From the NCBI RefSeq assembly GCF_036013935.1, contig NZ_CP107902.1, positions 7,597,001-7,661,000 of the forward strand: DNA of 64,000 bases, in the 5' to 3' direction. This stretch comes from Streptomyces sp. NBC_00461. GTDB taxonomy: Bacteria; Actinomycetota; Actinomycetes; Streptomycetales; Streptomycetaceae. Below the pieces are notes generated by a model that was not told where the DNA came from, searched no databases, and saw only the letters and a list, made by a program, of their open reading frames with translations. A program made the position numbers and the translations under genes. Of the stretch, positions 45,812 to 54,350 are shown piece by piece (positions within the stretch are counted from its first letter, which is position 1; every line of letters starts with the position of its first letter).

Positions 45812-47905
45812 TCAGTGGCGCTGGTCGAGCAGCCCCGCCAGGTCGGCGAGAACAGGGTGGCGGGTGACGTCCTTGAGGGTGATCGCCCGGTTCAGGGCGA
45901 TCGCGAGCTTCACGGCGGACAGCGAGGTGCCGCCGCGGTCGAAGAAGTGGTCCAGGCGGCCGATCCGGCCGGCCGGGACGCCGAGCACCTCGGCCCAGGC
46001 GGCGGCCATCCGCCGCTCGGCGGGCGTGTCCGGCGCACCGGAGCCGTCGCAGCCGAGCTCCTGGGCGAGCACGGTCAGCGTCTTGCGGTCGGTCTTGCCG
46101 TTGGCGGTCAGCGGCAGCCGCTCCCGCCAGTGCACGAGCGCGGGAACCATGTACGGCGGCAGCGAGGCGGCCAGCTTGTTGCGCACCTCGTCGGCGCCCA
46201 CCGGCTCGGCGCCGGTGCAGAAGGCCACCAGCTGCGCACCCCGTACGACGACCACGGCGCCGTCCCGCACGCCGGGCACCCGCAGCAGCGCGTTCTCGAT
46301 CTCGCCGATCTCCACGCGGAAGCCGCGGATCTTCACTTGGCTGTCCCGGCGGCCGAGGAACTCCAGCTTCCCGTCGGGCAGCCAGCGCCCGTGGTCACCG
46401 CTGCGGTACAGCCGCTCGCCGGGCCGGTGCGGGTCGGCGACGAAGGCCGCCGCCGTGCGCTCGGGGTCGTTGATGTACCCCCGTCCGACACACACCCCGG
46501 AGAAGACGATCTCGCCGGGCGCTCCCAGGGGTACGGGCGTCAGGGCCTCGTCGACGACGTACACCCGCACATTCGCGATCGGCGGCCCGAGCGGCACCCG
46601 CTCCCGGTCCGGCACCCGCACCATGACCTCGTGGTTGGTGTCGTCCGACGTCTCCGTCAGGCCGTAGGCGTTGACCAGCCGGATGCCGGGCATGGCGTCG
46701 AACCAGCGCTGCACCAGCTCCTTCCTGACCGCCTCCCCGGTGACCGACACACAGCGCAGGTCGGGCAGTTCGCGCGGACGCTGCTCCAACTCGGCGAGCA
46801 CGGCCTCCAGATACGACGGCACGATCTGCAGCACGTTCACCCGGCCGCGCACGATCGTGTCCACGAACCACGGGACGTCCAGGATCGTCTCCTGCCCGAC
46901 CAGCAGCGTCCGCCCGCCGACGAGCAGCGCGGAGACCAGCTGCCACAGGGAGATGTCGAAGCACTGCGGAGCGGTCTGCGCGACCGTCCGCCCGGCGCCG
47001 ATGCCCAGGTCGCCGATCTTGGCGAGGACGTGGTTGACGAAGCCGGCGTGCTCGCACATCGCGCCCTTGGGCTCGCCGGTGGAGCCGGAGGTGAAGTAGA
47101 TGTAGGCGAGTTGGTCCGCGGTGACGGGCACGCCGAGGTCGTCGTCGGAGTGGTCCTCGGCGTAGGCGGCGTCCACGAACAGGGTGCGGGCGCTGTCGTC
47201 GAGGTGTCCGGCGCTGCCGTGCTCGGTGAGGACGAGGCCGCAGCCGGCGCGGGCGAGGGTGGTCGCGATGCGGTCGGCGGGGAAGTGCGGCTCGACGGGC
47301 AGATACACGCCGCCCCCCTTGAGGACGGCGAGCACGGACGCCAGCCAGTCCAGGTTCCGCTCCATGACCACCGCGACCACGTCCTCGCGTCGCAGCCCGC
47401 GGGCGAGCAGCGCCCGGCCGATGCGGTTGGCGCGGGAGTTGAGCTCCCGGTACGTCCACTGCCGGTCGTCCTGGACGGCGGCCACCGCGTCCGGGTGGAG
47501 GCTCACCCGCTGCTCGAACAGCTCGTGCACCCGCCGGTCCGGCAGTTCCCGCTCGGGGCCCGCCAACTCGTCCAGCTGGAACCGGAGTTCCTCCTCGGAC
47601 AGCAGGCTCGGCCGCTCGGGGTCGGCGAGCGCGGCGAGGTGGTAGCCGGCGACGCGGGCGGCGGCAGCGGCGTCGAGGACGTCGGTGCGGTAGCGCAGCC
47701 GCAGCGTGCGGCCCGTGAGGGCGACGTGCAGGGCGCCGTCGTCGGGACCCTCGGTCACCTCGTGTTCCCCGGACAGCGCGGCGAGCACCCTGAGATGTGC
47801 GGCCGCCAGCGCGGACGGCGTGCCCGACAGGCCCTCCGGCAGCGGGACTTCGTACTCCGCGACGCCCGGTTGCGGGTCGAGAGTCCATCGCGGGATTGTT
47901 TCCAT
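45812..47905 (-). CDS. Stand-alone NRPS adenylation-carrier protein (A-T)
   Basis: The 697-residue protein has a ~130-residue N-terminal stretch resembling the end of a condensation domain, then a complete adenylation domain (about 140-600) with A3 IYFTSGSTGEPKG, A5 NAYGLTETSDDTN, A7 YRSGDHGRWLPDG, A8 RRDSQVKIRGFRVEIGEIE and the A10 Lys in LTANGKTDRKTL. A carrier domain follows, with the phosphopantetheine Ser661 in DRGGTSLS. By eye the specificity residues read D-I-W-Q-S-T-A-D-D, whose two acidic residues suit a basic amino acid such as Dap. There is no full condensation or thioesterase domain. Confidence 0.92.
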   Translation of the reverse strand: METIPRWTLDPQPGVAEYEVPLPEGLSGTPSALAAAHLRVLAALSGEHEVTEGPDDGALHVALTGRTLRLRYRTDVLDAAAAARVAGYHLAALADPERPSLLSEEELRFQLDELAGPERELPDRRVHELFEQRVSLHPDAVAAVQDDRQWTYRELNSRANRIGRALLARGLRREDVVAVVMERNLDWLASVLAVLKGGGVYLPVEPHFPADRIATTLARAGCGLVLTEHGSAGHLDDSARTLFVDAAYAEDHSDDDLGVPVTADQLAYIYFTSGSTGEPKGAMCEHAGFVNHVLAKIGDLGIGAGRTVAQTAPQCFDISLWQLVSALLVGGRTLLVGQETILDVPWFVDTIVRGRVNVLQIVPSYLEAVLAELEQRPRELPDLRCVSVTGEAVRKELVQRWFDAMPGIRLVNAYGLTETSDDTNHEVMVRVPDRERVPLGPPIANVRVYVVDEALTPVPLGAPGEIVFSGVCVGRGYINDPERTAAAFVADPHRPGERLYRSGDHGRWLPDGKLEFLGRRDSQVKIRGFRVEIGEIENALLRVPGVRDGAVVVVRGAQLVAFCTGAEPVGADEVRNKLAASLPPYMVPALVHWRERLPLTANGKTDRKTLTVLAQELGCDGSGAPDTPAERRMAAAWAEVLGVPAGRIGRLDHFFDRGGTSLSAVKLAIALNRAITLKDVTRHPVLADLAGLLDQRH

Positions 47906-47938
47906 CGTTCGTTCCCCCTGATTTCCTGTCTGTTCGTG

Positions 47939-50380
47939 TCATCCGTGCCGCGGCGCGACCGCCGGGTTCCCGCCCCAGTGGGAACTCGGTGGCATCTCCT
48001 CGCCCTTCATCAGGAAGGAGTCGGGTGCGAGGACGGCGCCGTCGCCCATCGACACGCCGTAGTGCACGAGTGCTCCGGTGCCGAGCGTGCAGCCGGCGCC
48101 GATCGTGATGTGGTCGGACTTGAAGGTGCCGTCCTCCTGCGAGTGGGCCTGCACCTTGGTGTGTGCGGCGAGCGTGCAGTCGTCGCCGATCGAGGCCAGC
48201 GTGCGGTCGGTGATGTAGCAGCCGTCGTCGAAGACCCGGCGGCCCATCCGGACTCCCAGGAGCCGCCAGACGAAGCTCTTGAACGGCGTCCCGTTGAACA
48301 CCACGAGGTGGTTGTCCGGCACCTTCCACAGGCGCTCCACCCACCAGAAGTGCGGGTCGTAGATCGAGACCAGCCGTGGCCGCAGCGGCCGGAAGCGGGT
48401 GATCAGCCGCTCCACCAGCACGTAGTAGCCGGTGCTGAACGCGAGGCCCACGACCAGGGACGCGCCGATCAGCAGACCGCCTACGGTGCCGTGGGCGCCG
48501 TACAGGTCGAAGGCGGCGAAGCCGATCACGCTGAGCGCGAACCAGTGCAGCCAGCGCACGAACAGGAACAGGCCCATCGAGCGCAGGTTGTAGCGGTTCT
48601 TCGCGGCCAGACGCCGGTGCAGTTCGTCGCCCTCGCGAAGGTGGTCGAAGCGGCTGTCGCGCTCCACCGAGCGCGGTATCTCGAAGGCGGGCGAGCCCAG
48701 CAGGCCCACTCCCTCGCGGATTTCGCCGTCCAGCGGGACCATCACCTTCGTCGCCAGCAGGCAGTTGTCGCCGGTGCGGCCGCCGCTGGGGTAGGCGATG
48801 TTGTTGCCGAGGAAGTTGTGCGGGCCGATCGTCGCGCGCGAGACGCGGAAGGACGTACCGGAGAAGTCGGCGTTCACGATCGACAGCCCGTCGGCGACCA
48901 TCGTGCCGCTGCCCACGGTGACCAGGTACGGCGTCTCGTGCTGGACCTCCGTGCCGAAGTTGGAGCCGGTCTGCTCGACGTGCGAGAGGTCGTAGCCGAT
49001 GGACTTCAGGTAGTGGACGATGTACGAGCTGTCGCCGCACAGCCACTTGAAGAACTTGATGTTGGTCATGCGGGCGATCGCGCGCTGCACCGAGTAGTGG
49101 AAGCCGTGCAGCGGGTAGACCCGGTCCGGGCGCAGCAGCGGGCTCAGCAGGCGCGGCAGCAGGGACACGGCGGCGAAGCCGAGGATCACGAAGCCGACGT
49201 AGGCGGCCAGCGAGAAGCCCAGTGCCTCGCCGTAGAACGCGGCCGAGCCCAGGTCCCGGGAGGTCGGGTCGAGCAGGACGTCGAGGGCGGGAACCACCGT
49301 CAGCAGCAGGTAGGTTCCGCCGACCGTGACGGGGACGTAGACGACCAGCATCTGCAGCAGCCCGCCGAGACCGTACAGGGCCCGGCGCAGGGTGGAGGTG
49401 CGGGCCGGGGGCACGCGGACGTAGTCGACGTCCGTGCGCTGGGCGGGGGAGCCGTGCCAGCGCTCGCCCGCCGGGACCGACGCGCCGCCGTAGAGGGCGG
49501 AGGAGTGGCCGAGCTGGGCGCCGTCACCCATCGTCGTACCGATGTCGACGACGGACTTCTCACCGACGTACACGTCCCGGCCGAGCGTCACACGGCCGGT
49601 CCGGATGCGGCCTGCCTGCGCCTGGTAGCACAGGACGAAGGAGTCCTTGCGGATCACCGTGCCCGCCCCGACCGTCAGCAGGTCCGGGCAGGCCGGCACC
49701 GAGTGGGACAGGATCGTGACGCCCTTGCCGATCCGTGCGCCGAGAGCCCGCAGATACAGCACGTACAGCGGGCTGCCGGTGAACAGGACCAGCGGGCTGG
49801 CGTGCAGCAGCGCCTTGACGGTCCAGAAGCGGACGTAGGCGAGGCTCCAGACCGGGAACTCGGTCTCCTTCCACCGGCCGACCAGCAGCCACTTGGCGAC
49901 GACCGGGAGAACGCAGGCGCCCGCGAACACCGCGGCGCCGAAGACCAGCGACCGCAGATAGATGTCGACGACTCCGTCCACGGCGGAGAGCCACTCGTAG
50001 CCCCGGCCCATGACGATCCCGGCGAGCACGCAGTAGACGGCGAAGACCAGGAACTGGAGCGTGCCGCACAGGAGATAGCGCGGGGTGCTGCCGGGCGGGG
50101 CGGGCGGTTCGACCCGCACCGGCGCGGGGGCCTGGGCCGGGGCCGTGTCGAGGGCCGCCGCCAGGCTGCGGATCGTCGGGTTGCCGTAGACGTCCTTCAT
50201 CGACACCGACGGCAGGTCCGAGCGCTTCCTGACCCGGGCGCAGAAGTGCGCCATGACCAGGGAGTTGGCGCCGAGATCGTCGAAGAAGTGGCTGTCGACG
50301 GGTATGTGTTCCTTGCATACGACACCGGCCAGCACCTCGGCGAGGACATTTTCGGTGACGGTGTCGATTTTTCCCACCAC
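47939..50380 (-). CDS. Carrier domain fused to Pls-type membrane terminal domain
   Basis: The 813-residue protein (GTG 50380 with AAGGAG five bases upstream) begins with a carrier domain: DDLGANSLVMAHF, Ser40 as phosphopantetheine site. Then come three membrane-segment pairs (about 105-170, 350-425, 630-680) alternating with three soluble domains that carry hexapeptide/left-handed-helix-like repeats (GARIGKGVTI, GAGTVIRKDSF, GAGCTLGTGALV). This is the layout of the C-terminal half of poly-epsilon-lysine synthetase Pls, where tandem C-domains polymerise aminoacyl units. Here the adenylation domain is on another protein, so the synthetase works in trans and has two carrier domains. HHxxxDG is absent, as expected for this family. 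Confidence 0.88.
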   Translation of the reverse strand: MVGKIDTVTENVLAEVLAGVVCKEHIPVDSHFFDDLGANSLVMAHFCARVRKRSDLPSVSMKDVYGNPTIRSLAAALDTAPAQAPAPVRVEPPAPPGSTPRYLLCGTLQFLVFAVYCVLAGIVMGRGYEWLSAVDGVVDIYLRSLVFGAAVFAGACVLPVVAKWLLVGRWKETEFPVWSLAYVRFWTVKALLHASPLVLFTGSPLYVLYLRALGARIGKGVTILSHSVPACPDLLTVGAGTVIRKDSFVLCYQAQAGRIRTGRVTLGRDVYVGEKSVVDIGTTMGDGAQLGHSSALYGGASVPAGERWHGSPAQRTDVDYVRVPPARTSTLRRALYGLGGLLQMLVVYVPVTVGGTYLLLTVVPALDVLLDPTSRDLGSAAFYGEALGFSLAAYVGFVILGFAAVSLLPRLLSPLLRPDRVYPLHGFHYSVQRAIARMTNIKFFKWLCGDSSYIVHYLKSIGYDLSHVEQTGSNFGTEVQHETPYLVTVGSGTMVADGLSIVNADFSGTSFRVSRATIGPHNFLGNNIAYPSGGRTGDNCLLATKVMVPLDGEIREGVGLLGSPAFEIPRSVERDSRFDHLREGDELHRRLAAKNRYNLRSMGLFLFVRWLHWFALSVIGFAAFDLYGAHGTVGGLLIGASLVVGLAFSTGYYVLVERLITRFRPLRPRLVSIYDPHFWWVERLWKVPDNHLVVFNGTPFKSFVWRLLGVRMGRRVFDDGCYITDRTLASIGDDCTLAAHTKVQAHSQEDGTFKSDHITIGAGCTLGTGALVHYGVSMGDGAVLAPDSFLMKGEEMPPSSHWGGNPAVAPRHG

Positions 50381-50415
50381 GGCCACTCCTTACGGTTTTT
50401 GCAGGTTTTACACGT

Positions 50416-51675
50416 TTACGGGTTTTTGGTGTCGACCGGTTCCGTCGGCGGCCGGGCGGTTACGGGCTCGTGGCATTCGGCCGCTCGGCGCGCGTGCCGG
50501 GCCCCGGCGGCGACCACGGTCTCCAGTGGTCCCCGGCCCACCGCCCGGCGCCAGACGACGGCGAAGAGCAGCGCGCCGGCCACCTGCAGGGCGTAAAGCA
50601 GGTCGGGGGCATCGCTCAGGGCGCCCGTCGCGAGGAACAGGACGTGCGCGCAGTAGAGGGTGAGCGGCATGCTGCCCGCCGCCGAGAGGGGCGCGAGCGC
50701 CTTCCGGGCGAGCGGAAGCCTGGTCAGCAGCAGGGCCGCGCCGAGCAGGGCGGCCGCCGAGCCCAGGGTCTGCAGCATGTCGAAGGGCGAGGTGGAGTGG
50801 GGGGCGCGGGAGATCAGGGACCACCACGTCGAACCGTCGGAGGTGTCCCACAGGACCTCGCTGCGGGCCTCGCGCCAGGGCGTGTCCGAGAACTCGGCCC
50901 GCCACAGGTGCCACAGCCCGCCGAACCACTGCAGCAGGACCGTGGCGGCGAGCCAGGCGCCCGCCGCCAGCGCGAGCCCGCCCGTCAGCAGCCGGGTCGC
51001 GACCCGCTTCGACGTCAGGTCCAGGCGTCCGACGGCGAGACCGGCGCACAGGTAGGCCGTCCACGCGAGCACCGGGTAGTTGCCGTGCACGAGCAGGTCG
51101 CAGAGCAGTCCGAGCGGGTCGGTGACCACGTCGGTGAGCGTCGGGTCGCCGTCGAAGGCCGGCTCGGGCAGCGCGCCGCGCACCAGGTGCAGGACGACGG
51201 GGCCCACGACGGCGAGGGTCAGCGAGAGGCCGATGAGGGTGCGCGGGTGCAGGCGCAGCAGGGGGAGGGCGCACAGGAACAGCAGGGCGTAGAACGTCAG
51301 GATCACGTCCACGTCCAGGTCGGCGGCGCGCGAGGCGTAGCCGAGCAGGAGCCCTGCGAGCCCGATGAGCAGCGCCCGGGTGGCGACCGCCACGTAGGCG
51401 CCGCGGCCGACGGCGGGGCGTCGCCCACCCGTCGTGAACGCCAGCCCCACCCCCGCCATCAGTGCGAAGGTCGCCGCCGACCGGCCTCCCGCGAACATCC
51501 ACGCCGGGGTCGGCGAGCCGTCCGCTGCGAACGCGCCGTACACATGAACGGAGAACATCCCGATCAGCGCCAGCCCGCGGGCCGCGTCCACCCCCGCGAT
51601 GCGCGGCGCAGACCGGCCCGCGCCGTCTCGGTGGGCCTGTGACGGCGTCTGCGTCAACGGGTGCGGAGCTGGCAT
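50416..51675 (-). CDS. DUF418/DUF1624-like multi-spanning membrane protein
   Basis: The 419-residue protein starts near RIAGVDAARGLALIGMFSVHV, typical of heparan-alpha-glucosaminide acetyltransferase-like (DUF1624) and DUF418 membrane proteins, and has roughly ten hydrophobic segments with a C-terminal LPLARKALAPLSAAGSMPLTLYCAHVLF. The ATG 51675 has GAGGGA seven bases upstream. It is first in the operon; roles could be acylation of the product, transport or membrane anchoring, none shown. No resistance or dedicated exporter gene is otherwise evident. Confidence 0.82.
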   Translation of the reverse strand: MPAPHPLTQTPSQAHRDGAGRSAPRIAGVDAARGLALIGMFSVHVYGAFAADGSPTPAWMFAGGRSAATFALMAGVGLAFTTGGRRPAVGRGAYVAVATRALLIGLAGLLLGYASRAADLDVDVILTFYALLFLCALPLLRLHPRTLIGLSLTLAVVGPVVLHLVRGALPEPAFDGDPTLTDVVTDPLGLLCDLLVHGNYPVLAWTAYLCAGLAVGRLDLTSKRVATRLLTGGLALAAGAWLAATVLLQWFGGLWHLWRAEFSDTPWREARSEVLWDTSDGSTWWSLISRAPHSTSPFDMLQTLGSAAALLGAALLLTRLPLARKALAPLSAAGSMPLTLYCAHVLFLATGALSDAPDLLYALQVAGALLFAVVWRRAVGRGPLETVVAAGARHARRAAECHEPVTARPPTEPVDTKNP

Positions 51676-52273
51676 GAAAAATCCCTCGAGATAAATACGC
51701 TGGAAACGAGTCGGATGTTCATGGCGGGCAAAATCCCATGTAATTGATACGCGAGTTGACCCGAGTTGAGAATGTGGCTGAAGTGGGTGAAGTGGCCGCG
51801 TGGAAATGGCGCAGAGCAGCACAGCGCGACCCGCATGGAGCCCATGCGGATCACGGGTAACGCGGCTGGATCGGGCCCTTTTCCCGGGCCCTCGATGTCC
51901 CCCGTGCCGTGTGCTTCCGAGTCGTTCTCAGCATGCACAACGAATGCAATGTGGATTCTTTCGGAGACTTCATGAACGGTTCAAGGGCGTTTCGGCCATT
52001 GGCGCGTTCCGGTCGCTCCGGAGTTCATTGATCGCGCCTGCTGAAAGGGCGTTCATGTGCATGACCGGGGGACTCGTCGAACCGGTGGCGCATGTGCCGG
52101 CGCCGGTTCCGGTTGCGCGGCGGAACATTCCGGCCAACGCGGACATGACAGGAAAATGGGTGGGAATCCTCGATGGTTACTGGTCTGTTGCCGCCCGGTT
52201 TCCGCTCCGGAGCTTCGAGGGGCTAGGGAGCGGGGGGATGAGTGCACCCGGTCCCGACGGATACCTTTAGGTC
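51676..52273. other. Intergenic region upstream of the diaminopropionate operon
   Basis: About 600 bp of noticeably lower GC content with no gene I can support; weak frames on both strands look non-coding. It must contain the operon promoter on the minus strand and the promoter of the YihY gene on the plus strand (-10-like TACCTT just before the GTG at 52274). Confidence 0.6.
51752..51769 (-). promoter_or_regulatory. Direct repeats in operon promoter region
   Basis: On the minus strand TCAACTCG occurs twice at 10-bp spacing (51769-51762 and 51759-51752), followed within a few bases by TATCAAT as a possible -10, about 75 bp before the first gene. Phased heptamer-type repeats next to a -10 are typical of SARP activators, but this period is 10 rather than 11 and no SARP gene is in the window. 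Confidence 0.35.
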
Positions 52274-53413
52274 GTGCAGCCAGCAAGTGAACCCTCGCAG
52301 AGCCCGTCCGGGCGTCTCCACCGGGCGCGTGCCCTCTACCGGAACGTCTCGAAGCGCAGGACCGCCTGGCTGCTGCTCAAGGACACCGTCAACTCGTGCA
52401 TGGAGTACCGCATCCTGGGCCTCGCGGCCGAGGCCGCGTTCTTCACACTGCTGTCCGTGCCGCCGCTGCTGCTCAGCATGATCGGCCTGCTCGGCTACGT
52501 CGACGACTGGACCGGTGCCGACACCATCGCGAGCCTGGAGAACAACCTCCTGGAGGCCTCGCGCACGGTCCTGTCCGACAAGGGCGTCACCGAGATCGCC
52601 CAGCCGATCCTGCACGACGTGATGAAGGGCGGCAGACCCGACGTCATCTCCATCGGCTTCCTGTTCGCCCTGTGGTCGGGCTCCCGCGCCGTGAACGTCT
52701 TCATCGACACCATCACCGTCATGTACGGCCTCGACGGCGTCCGGGGCATCGTGAAGACCCGCCTGGTGTCCTTCGTGCTGTTCATCGTGGCGCTGATCAT
52801 CGGCTCCATCGCGCTGCCGCTGATGGTGGCCGGGCCGGACGCCGTGGTGAACGTGGTGCCGTGGTCGACGACCGTCGTACAGGTCCTGTACTGGCCGGTC
52901 GTCATCGTCCTGTCGATCGTCTTCCTGACCACGCTGTACCACGTCTCCGTCCCCGTCCGCTCCCCGTGGATCGAGGACGTGCCCGGCGCCCTGGTCGCTC
53001 TCGGGATGTGGGTACTCGGCAGCTTCCTGCTGCGCATCTACCTGACCAGCACGGTCGAGGGCCCGACCATCTACGGCTCGCTGGCCGCGCCCGTCGCCGT
53101 GCTGCTGTGGATCGGTGTGTCCGCGTTCGCCGTCCTCGTCGGGGCCGCGGTCAACGCCGCCATCGACCGGGTCTGGCCGGCCGCCGCGACCGCCGCGGCC
53201 CGCGCCGCGAACGAGCGGCTGCGCGAGGTCCAGCTCGCCGAGCACGTGGCCCGCGCCGCCGCCGGCCACGACCCCGACGACCCCGACGACCCCGACATGC
53301 CCTCCGAGTTCCCGGAGCGCTGGTCCCGCTTCCTGCCGCCGGAGGACGTGACGTCCCGGCTGCGCACCCATGTGAAGAGCACCCACCCGCCGCACAAGCA
53401 CGAGGAATCCTGA
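52274..53413 (+). CDS. YihY/BrkB-family inner-membrane protein
   Basis: The 379-residue protein has about six membrane segments and the family pattern AEAAFFTLLSVPPLLLSMIGLLGY at the start, with VRSPWIEDVPGALVALGMWVLGSF and TSTVEGPTIYGSLAAPVAVLLWI near the end. It ends in a charged tail with DPDDPDDPD. YihY/BrkB proteins were once called ribonuclease BN; a transport or envelope role is now thought more likely, but function is unknown. A GTG at 52274 starts almost directly after a TACCTT -10-like element, suggesting a leaderless mRNA. Confidence 0.9.
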   Translation: MQPASEPSQSPSGRLHRARALYRNVSKRRTAWLLLKDTVNSCMEYRILGLAAEAAFFTLLSVPPLLLSMIGLLGYVDDWTGADTIASLENNLLEASRTVLSDKGVTEIAQPILHDVMKGGRPDVISIGFLFALWSGSRAVNVFIDTITVMYGLDGVRGIVKTRLVSFVLFIVALIIGSIALPLMVAGPDAVVNVVPWSTTVVQVLYWPVVIVLSIVFLTTLYHVSVPVRSPWIEDVPGALVALGMWVLGSFLLRIYLTSTVEGPTIYGSLAAPVAVLLWIGVSAFAVLVGAAVNAAIDRVWPAAATAAARAANERLREVQLAEHVARAAAGHDPDDPDDPDMPSEFPERWSRFLPPEDVTSRLRTHVKSTHPPHKHEES

Positions 53414-53445
53414 AGCGGGCGAGACACCTGGCTGGCGCTGGGGAA

Positions 53446-53828
53446 CTAGGCCTTCCACACCCCCGCCGCCGCGGCCTCCCGCACGAAGTCGCCGAAGTCG
53501 CGTGGCGCCCGTCCCAGTGCCTGGCGGACACCGTCCGTGAGACGTGCGTTGCGCCCGTCGAGCAGGCCCTCGAACACCTCCACCAGGAACTCCGCCTCCT
53601 CAGGCGGCACCCCGAACCCCGTCAGCGCCTCGCCGTACGCGCGGGCCGGGACCGGCGTATAGGACAGCTTCGTGCCGGTCACCTCGGAGATCTCCGCGAC
53701 GGCCTCCCGGAAGGACAGCAGCCGCGGGCCGGTCACCTCCACCGTCCGCCAGGCGTACCGGTCCCCGGACGTCAGCGCGGCCACGACGACATCGGCGATG
53801 TCCCGCACGTCGATGAACGGCTCCCTGC
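53446..53828 (-). pseudogene. 5'-truncated NmrA/SDR-like NAD(P)-binding protein remnant
   Basis: About 127 residues remain, beginning PFIDVRDIADVVVAALTSGD and continuing VEVTGPRLLSFREAVAEISEVTGTKLSYTPVPARAYGEAL, the C-terminal half of NmrA-like NAD(P)-binding proteins. The N-terminal Rossmann GxxGxxG half is missing; beyond about 53828 the sequence becomes antisense to an AraC-family gene. The gene has lost its promoter and start and is presumably inactive. Confidence 0.8.
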
Positions 53829-54340
53829 CGCCGCTGCTGACCCTCACCTCCGAGGTGTGGGACTGCCCGCTCACCCCGTTCCTCATGGACGAGATGGCGC
53901 GGGACGAACCGGGCCAGGAGGTGGTCCTCGACCGACTCCTCGACCTGCTGGTCATCGCCGCGCTGCGGGCCTGGTTCTCCCGCCCCGAGGCGGAGGCACC
54001 CGCGTGGTACCGGGCACTGGCGGACCCGGTCGTGGGCCGTGTGCTGCGCCTGCTCCAGGACGATCCCGCGCACCCCTGGACGGTGGCCTCCCTCGCCACC
54101 AAGGCCGGGGTGTCCCGTGCGGCCCTCGCCCGCCGCTTCACCGAACTGGTGGGGGAGCCGCCGATGACGTACCTGACGGGCTGGCGTCTCGCCCTGGCCG
54201 CCGACCGGCTGCGCGACACCGACGACACCCTGGAGGCGATCGCCCGCCAGGTCGGCTACGGCAGCGCGTTCGCCCTGTCCAGCGCCTTCAAAAGGGTGTA
54301 TGGGGTCAGCCCGCAGGAGCACCGCACGCGCGCGGCGTAG
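53822..54340 (+). pseudogene. 5'-truncated AraC-family regulator remnant
   Basis: About 172 residues remain, starting LPPLLTLTSEVW (end of the cupin-like sensor domain), then AWYRALADPVVGRVLRLLQDDPAHPWTVASLATKAGVSRAALARRF and the second helix-turn-helix with [20 protein letters not shown]. The DNA-binding half is intact but the N-terminal half is gone. It meets the truncated NmrA-like remnant head to head at about 53822-53828, so a single deletion removed both 5' halves and the shared promoter region. Confidence 0.82.
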
Positions 54341-54350
54341 CCTTTCGTAC

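Noticed and set aside
45281..50596. Plus-strand open frame of about 1770 codons across the A-T and Pls-type genes
   Set aside because: It is antisense to genes with clear NRPS motifs; the translation has no domain and reflects high GC content.
51800..52270. Possible small gene upstream of the YihY gene
   Set aside because: The frame lacks a ribosome site and domain, GC content and codon pattern are unlike neighbours, and it spans the expected promoters.
53672..54340. Complete AraC regulator starting at 53672
   Set aside because: The first ~50 residues are antisense to the NmrA-like remnant and not AraC-like; real homology begins near 53822.
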